Shown here in pieces: positions 15,801 through 26,472 of a DNA stretch of 60,208 nucleotides (positions are counted from its first letter, which is position 1; each line of letters starts with the position of its first letter). The notes under the pieces were generated by a model. It searched no databases, was not told the origin of the DNA, and saw nothing but the letters and a program-made list of their open reading frames with translations. The position numbers and the translations under genes were made by a program. The DNA is from Planctomycetaceae bacterium (GTDB lineage: Bacteria; Planctomycetota; Planctomycetia; Planctomycetales; Planctomycetaceae), in contig JAGQPX010000039.1 in NCBI GenBank assembly GCA_020426505.1, positions 1 to 60,208 of the forward strand. Reading direction: 5' to 3'.

Positions 15801-18316
15801 TGTATGGCACGATCTCTTCAGAGACCTACCGAGTGCTGCACAACATCACGGTCGATGCCAATCGCACGCTGGTGATCGAGCCCGCTTCGACGCTGCAATT
15901 CATGGCCGACACGGGACTGACCATTCACGGAACCCTCACGGCGGACGGAGATGCCGGATCGGAGATCGTCTTTACCAGCGTCGCCGGCACGCCTGCACCG
16001 GGAGACTGGAGTGGGCTGTTGCTGCAGGCGCCCAGTATGCCTCGATCAGTGCTGGATTATATTGAAGTCGCTTACGCCGAGCTGGGCGTGGATGTGTACT
16101 CTGTCAATGATCCGCATGTCACGTTGTCGAATTCAGACATTCATCACAGTGAATTCGATGGCGTTCGTTCCGCTGCTCGACACCGCCAGTTCATCGATGG
16201 CGATGATTTTCGTTTGGAAGGCAATTCAATTCACGACAATGGAGGGGTCGGCGTGGGAGTCACCGCCCAAGGTTCTTCGAACAACCAAGGCATCGGTTCC
16301 CGGAATACGATGAACGTGATCGGCAACGAGATCTACAACAATGCGGGGTTCGGCATTAGCATCGGCGCTTCCTACTCGGCGATTGTTGGATTAGCGGCAT
16401 CTGTGTCGGCATCTCCGAACGTGGAAGGCAACCTGATTTACGATAATGGGGGCGGGATCCATCAGTCAGCCTTTGAAACCAGTGGGGCATTTGGCTCCGG
16501 GAGTGCCAATGCGATCATCTACAACAACCTGATTGCCAACAACACTGGTCGCGGAATTGAACTGGAGGTCAGCGGAACAGGAAATGTGACACCAAGGCTG
16601 GTCAATAACACAATCATCGGCAACGGTGGAGCTGGACTCTTTCATGAAGCTGTGTTGCGTCCCTTAAACGGTCAAGGCATTCTCAACAATATCATTGCCG
16701 GGAACGGCACCGGCATCGAGGCGGATGGAGCCCATACGCCGACCGTTGGCGTCGTGGGTTTCAACAACGTGTTCGACAACGCGGGTGGCAACTGGATTAA
16801 CTATCCGGTCTCCTTCGGCGATCTGACGGGGACCGGTCCGACGGGGTTGCCGGCGGATGCGGAGAACAACGTCAGCGTTGATCCGCAGTTCGTGTCTGCC
16901 AGCAACTATCATCTCCAAGGCATCTCGCCGATGATCAATGCAGGGAACTCGACAAACTCGCTGATCCCCGCGACCGACTTCGACGGCGATACGCGGAAGA
17001 ACCCCGACATCGGCTTTGACGAGTATTTCGCCGAGGTCATCGACGATGGTGACCCTGGCTTTGCGATTGAGAGCGGGGCGTGGGGCACGGGCACGGCGGG
17101 GGCCAACGGGGATAACCGGAATGCTTCGCAGTTCAATGGGAGCAAGGTGGCGAGTTGGACGTTTGATGGGTTGACGCCGGGGGTGTATCGGGTGTCGGCG
17201 ACTTGGGCGGCCAGTCCGGTGCGGGCGACTGATGCGCCGTTTACCGTGCTCGATGGTGTGAACCCGCTCGCAACAATTGACGTGAATCAGCAGCTCGCGC
17301 CGAGTGGTGTCCCCGGCGTGAATGACCTCGGCGTGTCATGGCAGGACCTGGGCAATGACCTGTTCCGCATCACGGGCAACACGCTCAAGGTCGAGCTGTC
17401 CAACGATGCAAACGGCTACGTGATGGCGGACGCGGTGCGGATCGAACGCATTGGCGAGTTGCCTCCGCCGCCGGTGATTGTGGATGACGGCGACCCCGGC
17501 TTCGCGATTGAGAGCGGCTCGTGGGGAACCGGCAACGCGGGAGCGAATGGCGACAATCGCAACGCCTCGATCTTCGGCGGCACCAAGGTCGCCCGCTGGT
17601 CGTTCGACAACCTCACGCCGGGCGTCTATCGCGTGTCGACGACTTGGCTCCCCAGCGCGGCTCGCGCGACCGATGCCCCCTTCACCCTCTTCGACGGCTT
17701 CACCCCGATCACCACCGTCGACGTCAATCAGCAACTCGCCCCCAGTGGCAGTCCCGACCTGAACGACCTCGGCGTCCCCTGGCAGGACCTCGCCGGCAAC
17801 TTCCAGGTCACAGGCGACAAGCTGTTCGTGAAGCTGACCAACATCGCTGACGGATATGTGATGGCCGACGCCATTCGCATCGAACGTGTGGCCGACTTCC
17901 CCCAGGTCATCGACGACGGCGACGCGGGCTTCGCCATCGAAAGCGGCACATGGGGCAACGGCAACGTGGGTACCTTCGGCGACAACCGCAATGCTTCGAT
18001 CTGGGGCGGCCACAAAGTCGCCAGCTGGACCTTCACCGGACTGACGGCAGGGACTTACCGCGTCTCCGCGACGTGGGCCGCCAGTCTCTCACGAGCAACG
18101 GACGCTCCGTACACGATCCTCGACGGTGCCACCTCCCTCACCACCATCGACGCCAACCAGCAACAAGCCCCCGACGACCTCACCGAAGGCGGCATCGACT
18201 GGGAAGACCTGACGACCGTCCTGATCACGGGCGACACCCTGGTCGTCCAACTCTCCAACGACGCCAACAACTACGTTATGGCCGACGCCATCCGGATTCA
18301 ACGGGTTGAGAGTTAA
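12878..18316 (+). CDS. Giant secreted multidomain surface protein (LEPR-XLL, GEVED, FG-GAP, beta-helix, golvesin-like)
   Basis: The protein is 1812 residues from the ATG at 12878, which has AAGGA eight bases upstream. Residues 1-45 are Arg-rich and end in VEALEDRTLLA, the planctomycete LEPR-XLL export-type signature. In order, by my reading: a GEVED-type domain (about 48-220, with FGDAPD and DGEVEDHRA); six FG-GAP repeats (about 230-635); two bacterial Ig-like domains (about 640-870, including FDEAMQKGSGNIVI); a Calx-beta-like domain (about 870-970); a right-handed beta-helix region (about 975-1380, many NxIxxN motifs); and three golvesin-like domains (about 1387-1810). The layout suggests an adhesin or matrix protein on the cell surface. 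The FG-GAP section is visibly poorer in G+C than the ends. Confidence 0.9.
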   Translation: MHLPHWARSLRVNVHGIAPSPRRRSAIRRRSLSAVEALEDRTLLAADFGDAPDLGVGTGVGDYQTTLADNGPSHTIVAGLFMGASVDAEADGLPTANANGDDVDGALPIDEDGLSHPASDLALTIGGFPSVTVRVTNTTGTAATLYGWIDTNADGVFDNATERASIAVPDGTSSGLITLTFPQVLTGFTGTTYARFRLSTDTSAANPTGAATDGEVEDHRATITEPTNGTVASQSKIASGVGGFGTLDYNDRFGSSAIALGDLDSDGVTDMVVGAPRDDTGTGSDKGAVYILLMNANGTVKNSVKVADNTGGLGAISGFASAFGSSLTSLGDLDGDGIVDLAVGAPYDDTGGTNRGAVYVLFLNGDGTVKSSQRIADGLSGFSGLADNDEFGSSVSSIGDLDGDGVTDLAVGARSDDSGAFESGAAHILFLNSDGTVKGSQKIAEGVGGFGGLANSDNFGVSIASLGDLNGDGLTDVAVGAHRDDTGGSTRGAVHVLFLNANGSVQSHQKIADNTGGFGSLLNGVQFGYSLGALGDLDGNGVADLAVGAFGDDTGGSDKGAVYVLLMNPNGSVKASQKIADNTGGFGTVDGRYLGGSVTNLGDLDGNGLPDLAIGAVGISSAIDGEGAVYVTSLGAGPPAVASIALQMPESSPTNADQVTFRVAFSEAIVNIDTTDFLLSGTAAGDGSVDSVFPGPNATEWDVIVTGLTNSNGTINLDFAGGQDIEDLFGNALVDTTPTSFEEEYLLDNVPPVIQTLSPADDFLLAATHTDLVITFDEAMQKGSGNIVIKRISDDSVFETIDVSDAAVTVAGAVVTIDPPNDFTDATEYYVQVDAGAFEDLAGNPFAGIADTATWNFTAILQTLTFSFADSSVSEAGGPMSTTATVSRNGDPTAALEVTLTNPDDTELFLPITVTIPAGATFFDFDIETVNDGDLDGDQTGLVVTAAATGYIGADDTIDVLDDDTAVDRTLGGHLYGTISSETYRVLHNITVDANRTLVIEPASTLQFMADTGLTIHGTLTADGDAGSEIVFTSVAGTPAPGDWSGLLLQAPSMPRSVLDYIEVAYAELGVDVYSVNDPHVTLSNSDIHHSEFDGVRSAARHRQFIDGDDFRLEGNSIHDNGGVGVGVTAQGSSNNQGIGSRNTMNVIGNEIYNNAGFGISIGASYSAIVGLAASVSASPNVEGNLIYDNGGGIHQSAFETSGAFGSGSANAIIYNNLIANNTGRGIELEVSGTGNVTPRLVNNTIIGNGGAGLFHEAVLRPLNGQGILNNIIAGNGTGIEADGAHTPTVGVVGFNNVFDNAGGNWINYPVSFGDLTGTGPTGLPADAENNVSVDPQFVSASNYHLQGISPMINAGNSTNSLIPATDFDGDTRKNPDIGFDEYFAEVIDDGDPGFAIESGAWGTGTAGANGDNRNASQFNGSKVASWTFDGLTPGVYRVSATWAASPVRATDAPFTVLDGVNPLATIDVNQQLAPSGVPGVNDLGVSWQDLGNDLFRITGNTLKVELSNDANGYVMADAVRIERIGELPPPPVIVDDGDPGFAIESGSWGTGNAGANGDNRNASIFGGTKVARWSFDNLTPGVYRVSTTWLPSAARATDAPFTLFDGFTPITTVDVNQQLAPSGSPDLNDLGVPWQDLAGNFQVTGDKLFVKLTNIADGYVMADAIRIERVADFPQVIDDGDAGFAIESGTWGNGNVGTFGDNRNASIWGGHKVASWTFTGLTAGTYRVSATWAASLSRATDAPYTILDGATSLTTIDANQQQAPDDLTEGGIDWEDLTTVLITGDTLVVQLSNDANNYVMADAIRIQRVES
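13572..14780 (+). repeat. FG-GAP repeat block inside the giant gene
   Basis: Six units of about 205 bases encode a recurring pattern: SQKIADNTGGFG, then FGSSVASLGDLDGDG, DLAVGA, DDTGG and AVYVLFLN. The DxDGDG loops are typical calcium-binding blades of a beta-propeller. Units begin near 13572, 13785, 13987, 14191, 14396 and 14602. Confidence 0.85.
17037..18303 (+). repeat. Three tandem golvesin-like domain repeats at the 3' end of the giant gene
   Basis: Units start near 17037, 17477 and 17905, each about 400-440 bases. Each encodes DDGDxGFAIESGxWG, NRNAS, KVAxWxF, GxYRVSxTW, RATDAPxT, IDxNQQxAP and a final YVMADAxRIxR. The third is shorter in its centre (DDLTEGGIDWEDL). Repeats of this kind often serve as C-terminal surface-binding modules. 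Confidence 0.85.
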
Positions 18317-18620
18317 TGCAAAGGTCGCAACGCATTCTTCGGTGCAAGCGAGCGTTCATCCTCGGGCATGCAGACCATGCATAAGTTGTCGTGACTGCGA
18401 GATCATTCATCGCACATGACGAGCACACCGCAGTTACTTGAGTGGTCAAAGGTTCAACGAAAGACAGATGAACCCATCAGCATCGGATCGAACAGATGAA
18501 GGACATGTGCCCAATGGTCTCCGGATCTGTGCGAATTAAATCAACCAGAGTCGGTAGAGATCCCCAGGGAGCCCTCAGATCCTTCGTCAGGTGAAGGCTC
18601 GCTTTGAGAGAGTGAAACCG
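18317..18620. other. Convergent intergenic region
   Basis: About 300 bases lie between the stop of the giant gene and the stop of the esterase gene. I found no convincing open frame, T-tract terminator or repeat in it. Confidence 0.4.
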
Positions 18621-19535
18621 TCACTCCGGCATGGGGTGTTTGACGAAGAAGTCCCAGATGATGTCGTTGGCGGAGATGTCCATCGTCGAGGGGCCGAGGA
18701 CTCCGGTAAGGAACTGGCGTCCCGGCCAGGTGTGTCCGCCGCCGATGATCTTGTAGAGGACGATCTCCGAGCCTTCACGACCTCCGCCGTAGGTGTAACG
18801 TTCGACTTGCATCCCATCCTCCGACTCATCGGGCATGTCAGTCCTGTCGGGGGTTGAGTCACATCCGTTGGCATCGATCCATGAGCTGATGGTGTGATCG
18901 AGTGAATAGAACTCGATGTTCGCACCTCGCTGCGTCCCCGGACCCCCTTTGATGCTGACGAAGGTGTCGGTCGTCCCGTGAAAGTGGAGAATGGGCACCG
19001 GCCTGTTGGGCGAGCATGACTCGTACCCCATGGGACCGGCGACGGAGGCGATGGCTGCGATGCGATCCGACATCTCTGAGGCGAGGTGATAGGAGAGCAT
19101 GCCTCCGTTGGAGATGCCGGTGGCGTAGATGCGTCGCGGATCGATGTTCGCTCGGACTTCGAGTTCATCAAGGAGTTTCGTCACGAAGGAAAGTTCGTCG
19201 GTCTCCTCTCGTTGCGCGTAGCCACAACAGTTGCCCGCATTCCAGCTTCGAAATCCCGACACTCTCCCGGTTCCGTAGGGATAGACGACGATGAACCCGG
19301 ACTCATCCGCTTTGGAGTTCAATCCGCAGTAACGCATCTGTTGACGGGCATTCGACGCAGCCCCATGGAAGCAGAGTACAAGCGGGATCGGCTCCTCAGG
19401 ATCATACGACTCTGGCACATGCACGATCGTCTCTCGCGATTCACCGGCGACAGCAATTTCGAGCGTGTAATCTCCAGCGGCAAGTGGCTCGGCGGCGAGG
19501 AAGAGGAGCGAGAGAATAGGTGATATGAGCGCCAT
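18621..19535 (-). CDS. Exported PHB-depolymerase/feruloyl-esterase-like hydrolase
   Basis: The protein is 304 residues. The ATG at 19535 is set by GGAAGGAG eight bases upstream. A signal peptide (ISPILSLLFLAAEPLAAG) precedes an alpha/beta-hydrolase of the LpqC/PHB-depolymerase type. It has the oxyanion-loop motif LVLCFHGAASNA, the nucleophile in GISNGG, an aspartate in HGTTDTFVS, and the catalytic histidine in GGGHTWPG. CGLNSKADESGFIVVYPYG is also typical of the family. It likely cleaves polyester or aromatic ester bonds of polymers outside the cytoplasm; the substrate is not visible. Confidence 0.88.
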   Translation of the reverse strand: MALISPILSLLFLAAEPLAAGDYTLEIAVAGESRETIVHVPESYDPEEPIPLVLCFHGAASNARQQMRYCGLNSKADESGFIVVYPYGTGRVSGFRSWNAGNCCGYAQREETDELSFVTKLLDELEVRANIDPRRIYATGISNGGMLSYHLASEMSDRIAAIASVAGPMGYESCSPNRPVPILHFHGTTDTFVSIKGGPGTQRGANIEFYSLDHTISSWIDANGCDSTPDRTDMPDESEDGMQVERYTYGGGREGSEIVLYKIIGGGHTWPGRQFLTGVLGPSTMDISANDIIWDFFVKHPMPE

Positions 19536-19756
19536 GGGAAGACTCCTTCCGGGAAGAGGTCGTGTTGACCAAAACTCCGTGTCTCTGATACGTTTCCGCC
19601 CCTTTCCGACGATTTGACGCCCAGCCATTCTGTGGCTGGCTCATTGGTCGGAAGTCTCGCCGCTGCAAAAGTTAGCGGCGACCACCAGTCCATCGAATCA
19701 CTGGCCGACTGACCACTCAACGGTCAATCGATCGTGTGACCCAGGAGCGAATCGGA

Positions 19757-21619
<1,863 letters not shown>

Positions 21620-21652
21620 AACAAGCCGCTATTTCAAAACCAGTCAATCATG

Positions 21653-21681
21653 CCCACGAAGGAAACTTCGTGGGTTTTATT
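21653..21681 (+). terminator. Intrinsic terminator of glmS
   Basis: CCCACGAAG (21653-21661) and CTTCGTGGG (21666-21674) form a perfect 9-bp stem with a GAAA tetraloop, followed by TTTTATT. It lies 33 bases past the glmS stop. Confidence 0.9.
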
Positions 21682-21780
21682 CTGGCATCAAGTGCGGTTT
21701 GATTCGTATGGGGTACCGATGTCGGCGGTCCCTGCTAACATCGAGTCTATCCGTTCTCCGACTGTTCAAGATGTGTTGCG

Positions 21781-22719
21781 ATGAAAATCCTCCTTGCGAA
21801 CCCGCGTGGCTTTTGTGCGGGTGTGAATATGGCGATTGACTGTCTCGACGAGGTCATTCGTCGATTCGGGTCGAACGTCTACGTCTATCACGAGATTGTT
21901 CACAATCGGCATGTCGTCGATCGCTTCACTCGTGAGGGGGTGACGTTTGTGGATGACGTCAGCGAGGTGCCGGAAGGAGCCATGTTGCTGTATTCAGCTC
22001 ATGGAGTGTCGCCGGAGATTCGGGAGCAAGCTCGTGATCGGAAGTTGCAGACCATCGATGCCACCTGTCCGCTGGTGACGAAGGTGCATCTCGAGGCGAT
22101 CAAGTATGCGAACGAGGGTTATCACATCGTGTTGATCGGTCATGATGGACACGATGAGGTGATCGGCACGATGGGCGAGGCTCCGGAGAGCATCAAGCTC
22201 GTTGAGACACCGGAGGATGTTGATCGGTTGGAGTTCCCCGCCGATGCGAAGATTGCTTACCTCACGCAGACGACGTTGAGTGTCGAGGAGGCGGGGCAGG
22301 TCATTCGGCAGCTCGAACAGCGATTCCCCCACATCGAGCATCCCCCCAAGGAGGACATCTGTTACGCCACCACCAATCGTCAGCACGCCGTCTCAGAGCT
22401 GATCGAGCGGGCTGATCTGGTGATCGTGCTCGGCAGCCAGAACAGTTCCAACAGCAGGCGGCTGCGGGAAATCGGCGAAGCCAAAGGCAAACGGGGATAC
22501 CTCGTCGACGGTCCGCACGAACTCAAGGACGAATGGTTCGACGGCGTCGAGAGCGTCCTGGTGACAGCCGGTGCCAGTGCCCCGGAGGTTGTCGTTCGGC
22601 AGACAGTCGACCACCTGATTGAGACATTTGGTGCGACACTGGAAGAGGTCACGACCCGCGAAGAGCACGTGACCTTCCCGTTGCCCAAAGAGCTCCGCCT
22701 GCTGAGTACAGACCGGTAG
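21781..22719 (+). CDS. ispH: 4-hydroxy-3-methylbut-2-enyl diphosphate reductase
   Basis: The protein is 312 residues, the typical length. It carries out the last step of the MEP pathway, reducing HMBPP to isopentenyl and dimethylallyl diphosphate in the cytoplasm. Cys12 (PRGFCAG), Cys96 (DATCPLV) and Cys194 (EDICYATTNRQ) are the three ligands of the Fe-S cluster. His41 and the HDGHDEV motif with His124 and Glu126 match the substrate-binding and proton-transfer residues of the E. coli enzyme. VLGSQNSSNSRRL is also diagnostic. It is followed by a 87-bp palindromic element and then the convergent caspase gene. Confidence 0.97.
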   Translation: MKILLANPRGFCAGVNMAIDCLDEVIRRFGSNVYVYHEIVHNRHVVDRFTREGVTFVDDVSEVPEGAMLLYSAHGVSPEIREQARDRKLQTIDATCPLVTKVHLEAIKYANEGYHIVLIGHDGHDEVIGTMGEAPESIKLVETPEDVDRLEFPADAKIAYLTQTTLSVEEAGQVIRQLEQRFPHIEHPPKEDICYATTNRQHAVSELIERADLVIVLGSQNSSNSRRLREIGEAKGKRGYLVDGPHELKDEWFDGVESVLVTAGASAPEVVVRQTVDHLIETFGATLEEVTTREEHVTFPLPKELRLLSTDR

Positions 22720-22741
22720 TGCATCGGTCCTTTTGATTTAC

Positions 22742-22828
22742 GGGTGGCGGGGTCAGCAGCGAAGCGGATGGCCCCGATGATTGGACGCACAATGTCAGGG
22801 CCATCCCGTTGGTCTGACCCTGCCACCC
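22742..22828 (+). repeat. REP/MITE-like palindromic element, copy 1 (87 bp)
   Basis: The 15-base ends GGGTGGCGGGGTCAG and CTGACCCTGCCACCC are inverted repeats matching at 14 positions. Inside, GGATGGCCC (22766-22774) and GGGCCATCC (22798-22806) form a perfect 9-bp inner stem around a 23-base loop. It lies between the convergent ispH and caspase genes. Copy 2 at 43289-43375 is the same element inverted, with four differences in 87 bases by direct comparison. Confidence 0.85.
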
Positions 22829-22883
22829 AACCCGAATTCCCAATCGGAACTCAGCAGTCGACTTCCATTCGTTAGTCGCCGGG

Positions 22884-25800
22884 CTATTTGACGGTCGCCA
22901 GTTTGATTGAGCCTGGCGAGTCGACAAGGTCGCTGGGAGTGATGACCGGTTTCTGGTTCCGTCCGGTCGTCGCGTAGACTTCGTCCTTCACGAACGACAC
23001 GAGTTCCGAAACGGTCACAATCCCGTCATCCTTCGTTTCTCCCAACGTATCCGCCTCTCCCTGAAGTCCCGAGAGGATGGATGCGGTGAATGCACCGTGT
23101 CCCCCGCCGTACTGTTCTCCTTCGAAGGCTTCATCGGTCGAGGCAGCGACCACCATGCTCAACTTGCCCATCTCACGAGTGCTGGTCTTGTTGACGATGC
23201 TTCCCGATTCGCACGTGTCGAGCATCCAAATGACATTGCACTTGAGATCAGCGATGCCTTTCAGCTGCGTCCAGGGAATGCCCTTGTTTGCGATGTCCGC
23301 ATCCGCCTTCGAATTGATGGGAGGCACGTAATGATAAAGGTTATCGACCGCCTTCCCATGACCTGCGAGATACACAAACACGACGTCGTAAGGCTTGACC
23401 TGTGACAGCTTCTTTTTGATCTCCTCAATCTCAAATGCGACCGAGGATGGCGTGATGAATTCGTTGCGGAGCTTGGTCGTTCGCCCGAGTTCGTACAGTC
23501 CTTCGTAGCGATCCCGGTTCTCCAAGGCATAGACGATCTCCTCCATGTCCTTGATCGGATAGTCAAGTTTCGGCCAACTCACGTTGTCATACGTATCGGA
23601 AGCTAACGCGAGAATGTGAAGCCTGCGCAGTTGCGTTTGCTCAGCCGGCACACCTCGATTGAAGTTCGTGGCGGTGTTGTTTGACGCGTTGAGTAACGCT
23701 TCTTCCTTGTTGTCCATCGCGAAGATCTGAATCCTGTTCAAATCATCTTGTGTGGTCGTTTTGAACGTCAGGAGACGACTCGTGCGTCCGTCGGCCCCGG
23801 GCTGTTGGGCGACAACGTCCTCCGTGGCATCGCCGATGAACCGGCCGCCGACTGTTGCCCGGACATCAAAGTCCTTCGGGTTGACCCCATCCGCTGTGCG
23901 GACTTCTGCTTTGATCGTGATCTCTTCACCCGGGCCGAATTGTTGTGAGGCCAGCGGTTCGAGAATCTTGACGTCCGGCACTTGAGCGGCCTTGGCGGTG
24001 AGATTGTCCGCGAAGTTTGCGGGGACCGGCTCGTTGTTGCCTTGCAGGGCATCGATCACACTGCCGGCTGCGAGGATGTTCTTGAGAACGTCCGGTCGTT
24101 CGAAGTCCTTCTGCAACGTCTCCGCTGCGAGAAAGCGTGGTGTGTAGTTCTGACCGCGATTGAACTGCCAGCCGAAGAGAGTCTGCCCCTCTGCGACGGA
24201 CGCATCGTAGAAACCTTCCGGTGTGAACAGGGCCCACTCGTCACGTTGATCGACCAGGAGTGTCATCAAAGGTTCCCATCCGGGGACGATGGTCCCCATT
24301 TCCTGGACGCCGATCTGAAGGCCTCCACGGTTGATCTCAAAGTGGACGTTCTCCCAGGGCGGATGTTCGTCGAGCAGTGCCTTCATCTGCGCGGGAGTCT
24401 GTGCGATCTGCCCTTGTCGATTACGAACGAACGGCATGGCCGTGACGATGTCTCCGTCCCGCAGGTTACGACGGAATGCGATGCCCATGTTGAGGACATT
24501 CCGAACAACGAGATTCGGGCCTTCCAGCAGGAAGTCGGCTCCCCAGATTGATGACTGCGGGAACGCCGGGTTCACGTTGGCCAATCCTGCCAGGCTCCAG
24601 ACTTTGATCGTCTGATCCTCAGAACCGGAGACAAGGTATTGCCCATCGTGAGAGACGCCGAGCGAGAGAATCTCGCCGTTGTGATCGCGAAAGTACCGCA
24701 ACAGTCGCGGAGGGGCGTTCTGGGCGGGCAAACTGTAGAGGAAGATTCCGTTCTGCCGCGATGTGCCGATGGCAATTGCGTACGGACGCTGCTGGGCATC
24801 GGGAATGATGCAGTAGGTCCCTTCAAATAAACCTTGCCGCTGTCGGTCAAGTTTGATGTAACTGATCGGCTGCCCGTTGAGGAAGAGTTGGGCAAACTCC
24901 GGATTGGGGACGCCTTGATCTGAATTGGGGATAATGGCCGTCCAACCCTGAGCGAATGTGTCAGGTTGAATGAACGCCCCCGGAGGTGCAGGTTGTGCGA
25001 GGCGACGAACATCCGGGATCGAGAAGTCGAACTCCGAGAGAATCTCACGGCTGGCATTGTTGCTGAAGCCAATCTGATACGGTGGCTGACCCGGTTGGGG
25101 CTGTTTGAATGCGACTCTGGTCACCCGCTCGGCACGACTATGCAGTCGAATCGGCGGTTGACTGGACAATGGTTTGGGGACGAGGCCACCCGCACCGTCC
25201 GTCAAACGAAAGACAAGGACATCCTGAGAGTCGTCTGCGTGAGTGGCGAGATAAGTGCCATCGGGGCTGATCGCGACCGAGTTGCAGTGCTCCTCCGCGG
25301 ATGTCAGAACCTGATCGACCAGTTGACCGGAGACTGTGTCGAACAATTCGACGACCGCCTGACCATTTCCATCAAGGCGGTTGGAGACGGCAAGAAGTCG
25401 ACCGCCGGGGCCAAAGGAGAGGTCGGTCGGCGCTCGATTTGGGCGAGGCAACTGCCGAGAAGTTGGCTGAGCACCAGCAGTCCAAACGTAAACCTGGCCC
25501 GCATGATCCGCCGATGCCCATGTGCCACCATCGCGTGATCGGCTCATGGACATAATTGAATCCACATGAATCACATTCAACTCACCAATACGACGGGGGT
25601 CTCCCGCGACGGAGTAGAGTGCGATTTTCCATTGCTTGTATGTCGGATCGAGTGGCTCAGCGGCTGCGATCGTGTCTGGAGTGAGAAAGATTGCCGGCTG
25701 TTCGTTGAACGTCACGTATTGATTGAGATCGCGCGCCGGCCGGACCTGAGTCGGAATCCACGGTCCTTGACCACCGGGGGGCGCGGTCCAGACCCAGAGG

Positions 25801-26357
25801 TTCCCATCGATGCTTGAGGTGACGACGCGGTTGCCGTCCGGCGAGAAGTCGATGCTGGTGACAGCCGTCACATGTCCGGGGGCGAGACTCAGGTCCCGCT
25901 CGGGTGGGAGCGAGATTTCGACTTCGTACCGGTCGACGTCCATCAAGATGGTGTCGCCGTTATGCGTGCGGGCGCCGACACCACCGATCGCGATGCGTTC
26001 GGCCGTTGGACTCATCGCCATGGCGTTGATGAGTCCGCGTTCGGAGCGTGCGATCTCCCAACGGAGCGTCTGGATGGGTGTCGCCTGATCGCGCTGGAGA
26101 TCCGGACCTTGATTGTTCCACCCCACGTCCCAGACATGAACGGTCTTGTCGAAGCCGGCAGCAAACAGTCGAGCCGAGTTGTTGGAGAATTCCAGGGCAC
26201 GTGTCCGCGAGGATGGCCCCAGCGTGTTAAGCACCAATCGGGGCTTGCCTTCCTGAGGCGGACCCTGAGCAACGACTGCTTTCCCTGATGCGAGTGTGAA
26301 AATCGCCATCATCACGGTGACGACGGCGGTGATTGGACACAGTTTCAAAGTCATCAT
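22884..26357 (-). CDS. Exported WD40-repeat caspase-like peptidase (orthocaspase, peptidase C14)
   Basis: The protein is 1157 residues. A signal peptide covers about residues 1-30 (ITAVVTVMMAIFTLASG). At least six WD40 repeats lie between about residues 48 and 620, for example LFAAGFDKTVHVWDV and YLVSGSEDQTIKVWSL. A beta-rich linker covers about 820-940. The C-terminal caspase domain starts near 955 (LHILALASDTYDN) and has the dyad His1000 (YLAGHG) and Cys1049 (LDTCESG). Caspase-fold peptidases cleave after basic or acidic residues; specificity is not visible here. The WD40 propeller probably binds a partner or target. The signal peptide implies action outside the cytoplasm. It is the last gene of a five-gene minus-strand run. 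Confidence 0.9.
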   Translation of the reverse strand: MMTLKLCPITAVVTVMMAIFTLASGKAVVAQGPPQEGKPRLVLNTLGPSSRTRALEFSNNSARLFAAGFDKTVHVWDVGWNNQGPDLQRDQATPIQTLRWEIARSERGLINAMAMSPTAERIAIGGVGARTHNGDTILMDVDRYEVEISLPPERDLSLAPGHVTAVTSIDFSPDGNRVVTSSIDGNLWVWTAPPGGQGPWIPTQVRPARDLNQYVTFNEQPAIFLTPDTIAAAEPLDPTYKQWKIALYSVAGDPRRIGELNVIHVDSIMSMSRSRDGGTWASADHAGQVYVWTAGAQPTSRQLPRPNRAPTDLSFGPGGRLLAVSNRLDGNGQAVVELFDTVSGQLVDQVLTSAEEHCNSVAISPDGTYLATHADDSQDVLVFRLTDGAGGLVPKPLSSQPPIRLHSRAERVTRVAFKQPQPGQPPYQIGFSNNASREILSEFDFSIPDVRRLAQPAPPGAFIQPDTFAQGWTAIIPNSDQGVPNPEFAQLFLNGQPISYIKLDRQRQGLFEGTYCIIPDAQQRPYAIAIGTSRQNGIFLYSLPAQNAPPRLLRYFRDHNGEILSLGVSHDGQYLVSGSEDQTIKVWSLAGLANVNPAFPQSSIWGADFLLEGPNLVVRNVLNMGIAFRRNLRDGDIVTAMPFVRNRQGQIAQTPAQMKALLDEHPPWENVHFEINRGGLQIGVQEMGTIVPGWEPLMTLLVDQRDEWALFTPEGFYDASVAEGQTLFGWQFNRGQNYTPRFLAAETLQKDFERPDVLKNILAAGSVIDALQGNNEPVPANFADNLTAKAAQVPDVKILEPLASQQFGPGEEITIKAEVRTADGVNPKDFDVRATVGGRFIGDATEDVVAQQPGADGRTSRLLTFKTTTQDDLNRIQIFAMDNKEEALLNASNNTATNFNRGVPAEQTQLRRLHILALASDTYDNVSWPKLDYPIKDMEEIVYALENRDRYEGLYELGRTTKLRNEFITPSSVAFEIEEIKKKLSQVKPYDVVFVYLAGHGKAVDNLYHYVPPINSKADADIANKGIPWTQLKGIADLKCNVIWMLDTCESGSIVNKTSTREMGKLSMVVAASTDEAFEGEQYGGGHGAFTASILSGLQGEADTLGETKDDGIVTVSELVSFVKDEVYATTGRNQKPVITPSDLVDSPGSIKLATVK

Positions 26358-26418
26358 CTGTCGGCGGTTTCCGAAGGGGGATGTGACGCATTGATCAAGG
26401 ATTCAGAGGAACGACGCA

Positions 26419-26457
26419 CCGCATCACCGCGACGAATTCACCGTCACGGTGATGCGG
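26419..26457 (-). terminator. Possible hairpin after the 385-residue exported protein gene
   Basis: CCGCATCACCG (26419-26429) pairs perfectly with CGGTGATGCGG (26447-26457) across a 17-base loop. It lies 16 bases past the stop of the upstream gene and before the caspase gene. No T-tract follows on the minus strand, so attenuation or 3'-end protection is as likely as termination. Confidence 0.35.
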
Positions 26458-26472
26458 ACACGGTCTTGTTCC

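Noticed and set aside
22380..22826. Small frames reading through the palindromic elements (also 43291-43485 and 48364 onward), with similar N-terminal peptides
   Set aside because: The peptides look alike only because the DNA element is repeated. They start inside the palindrome and run into unrelated sequence.
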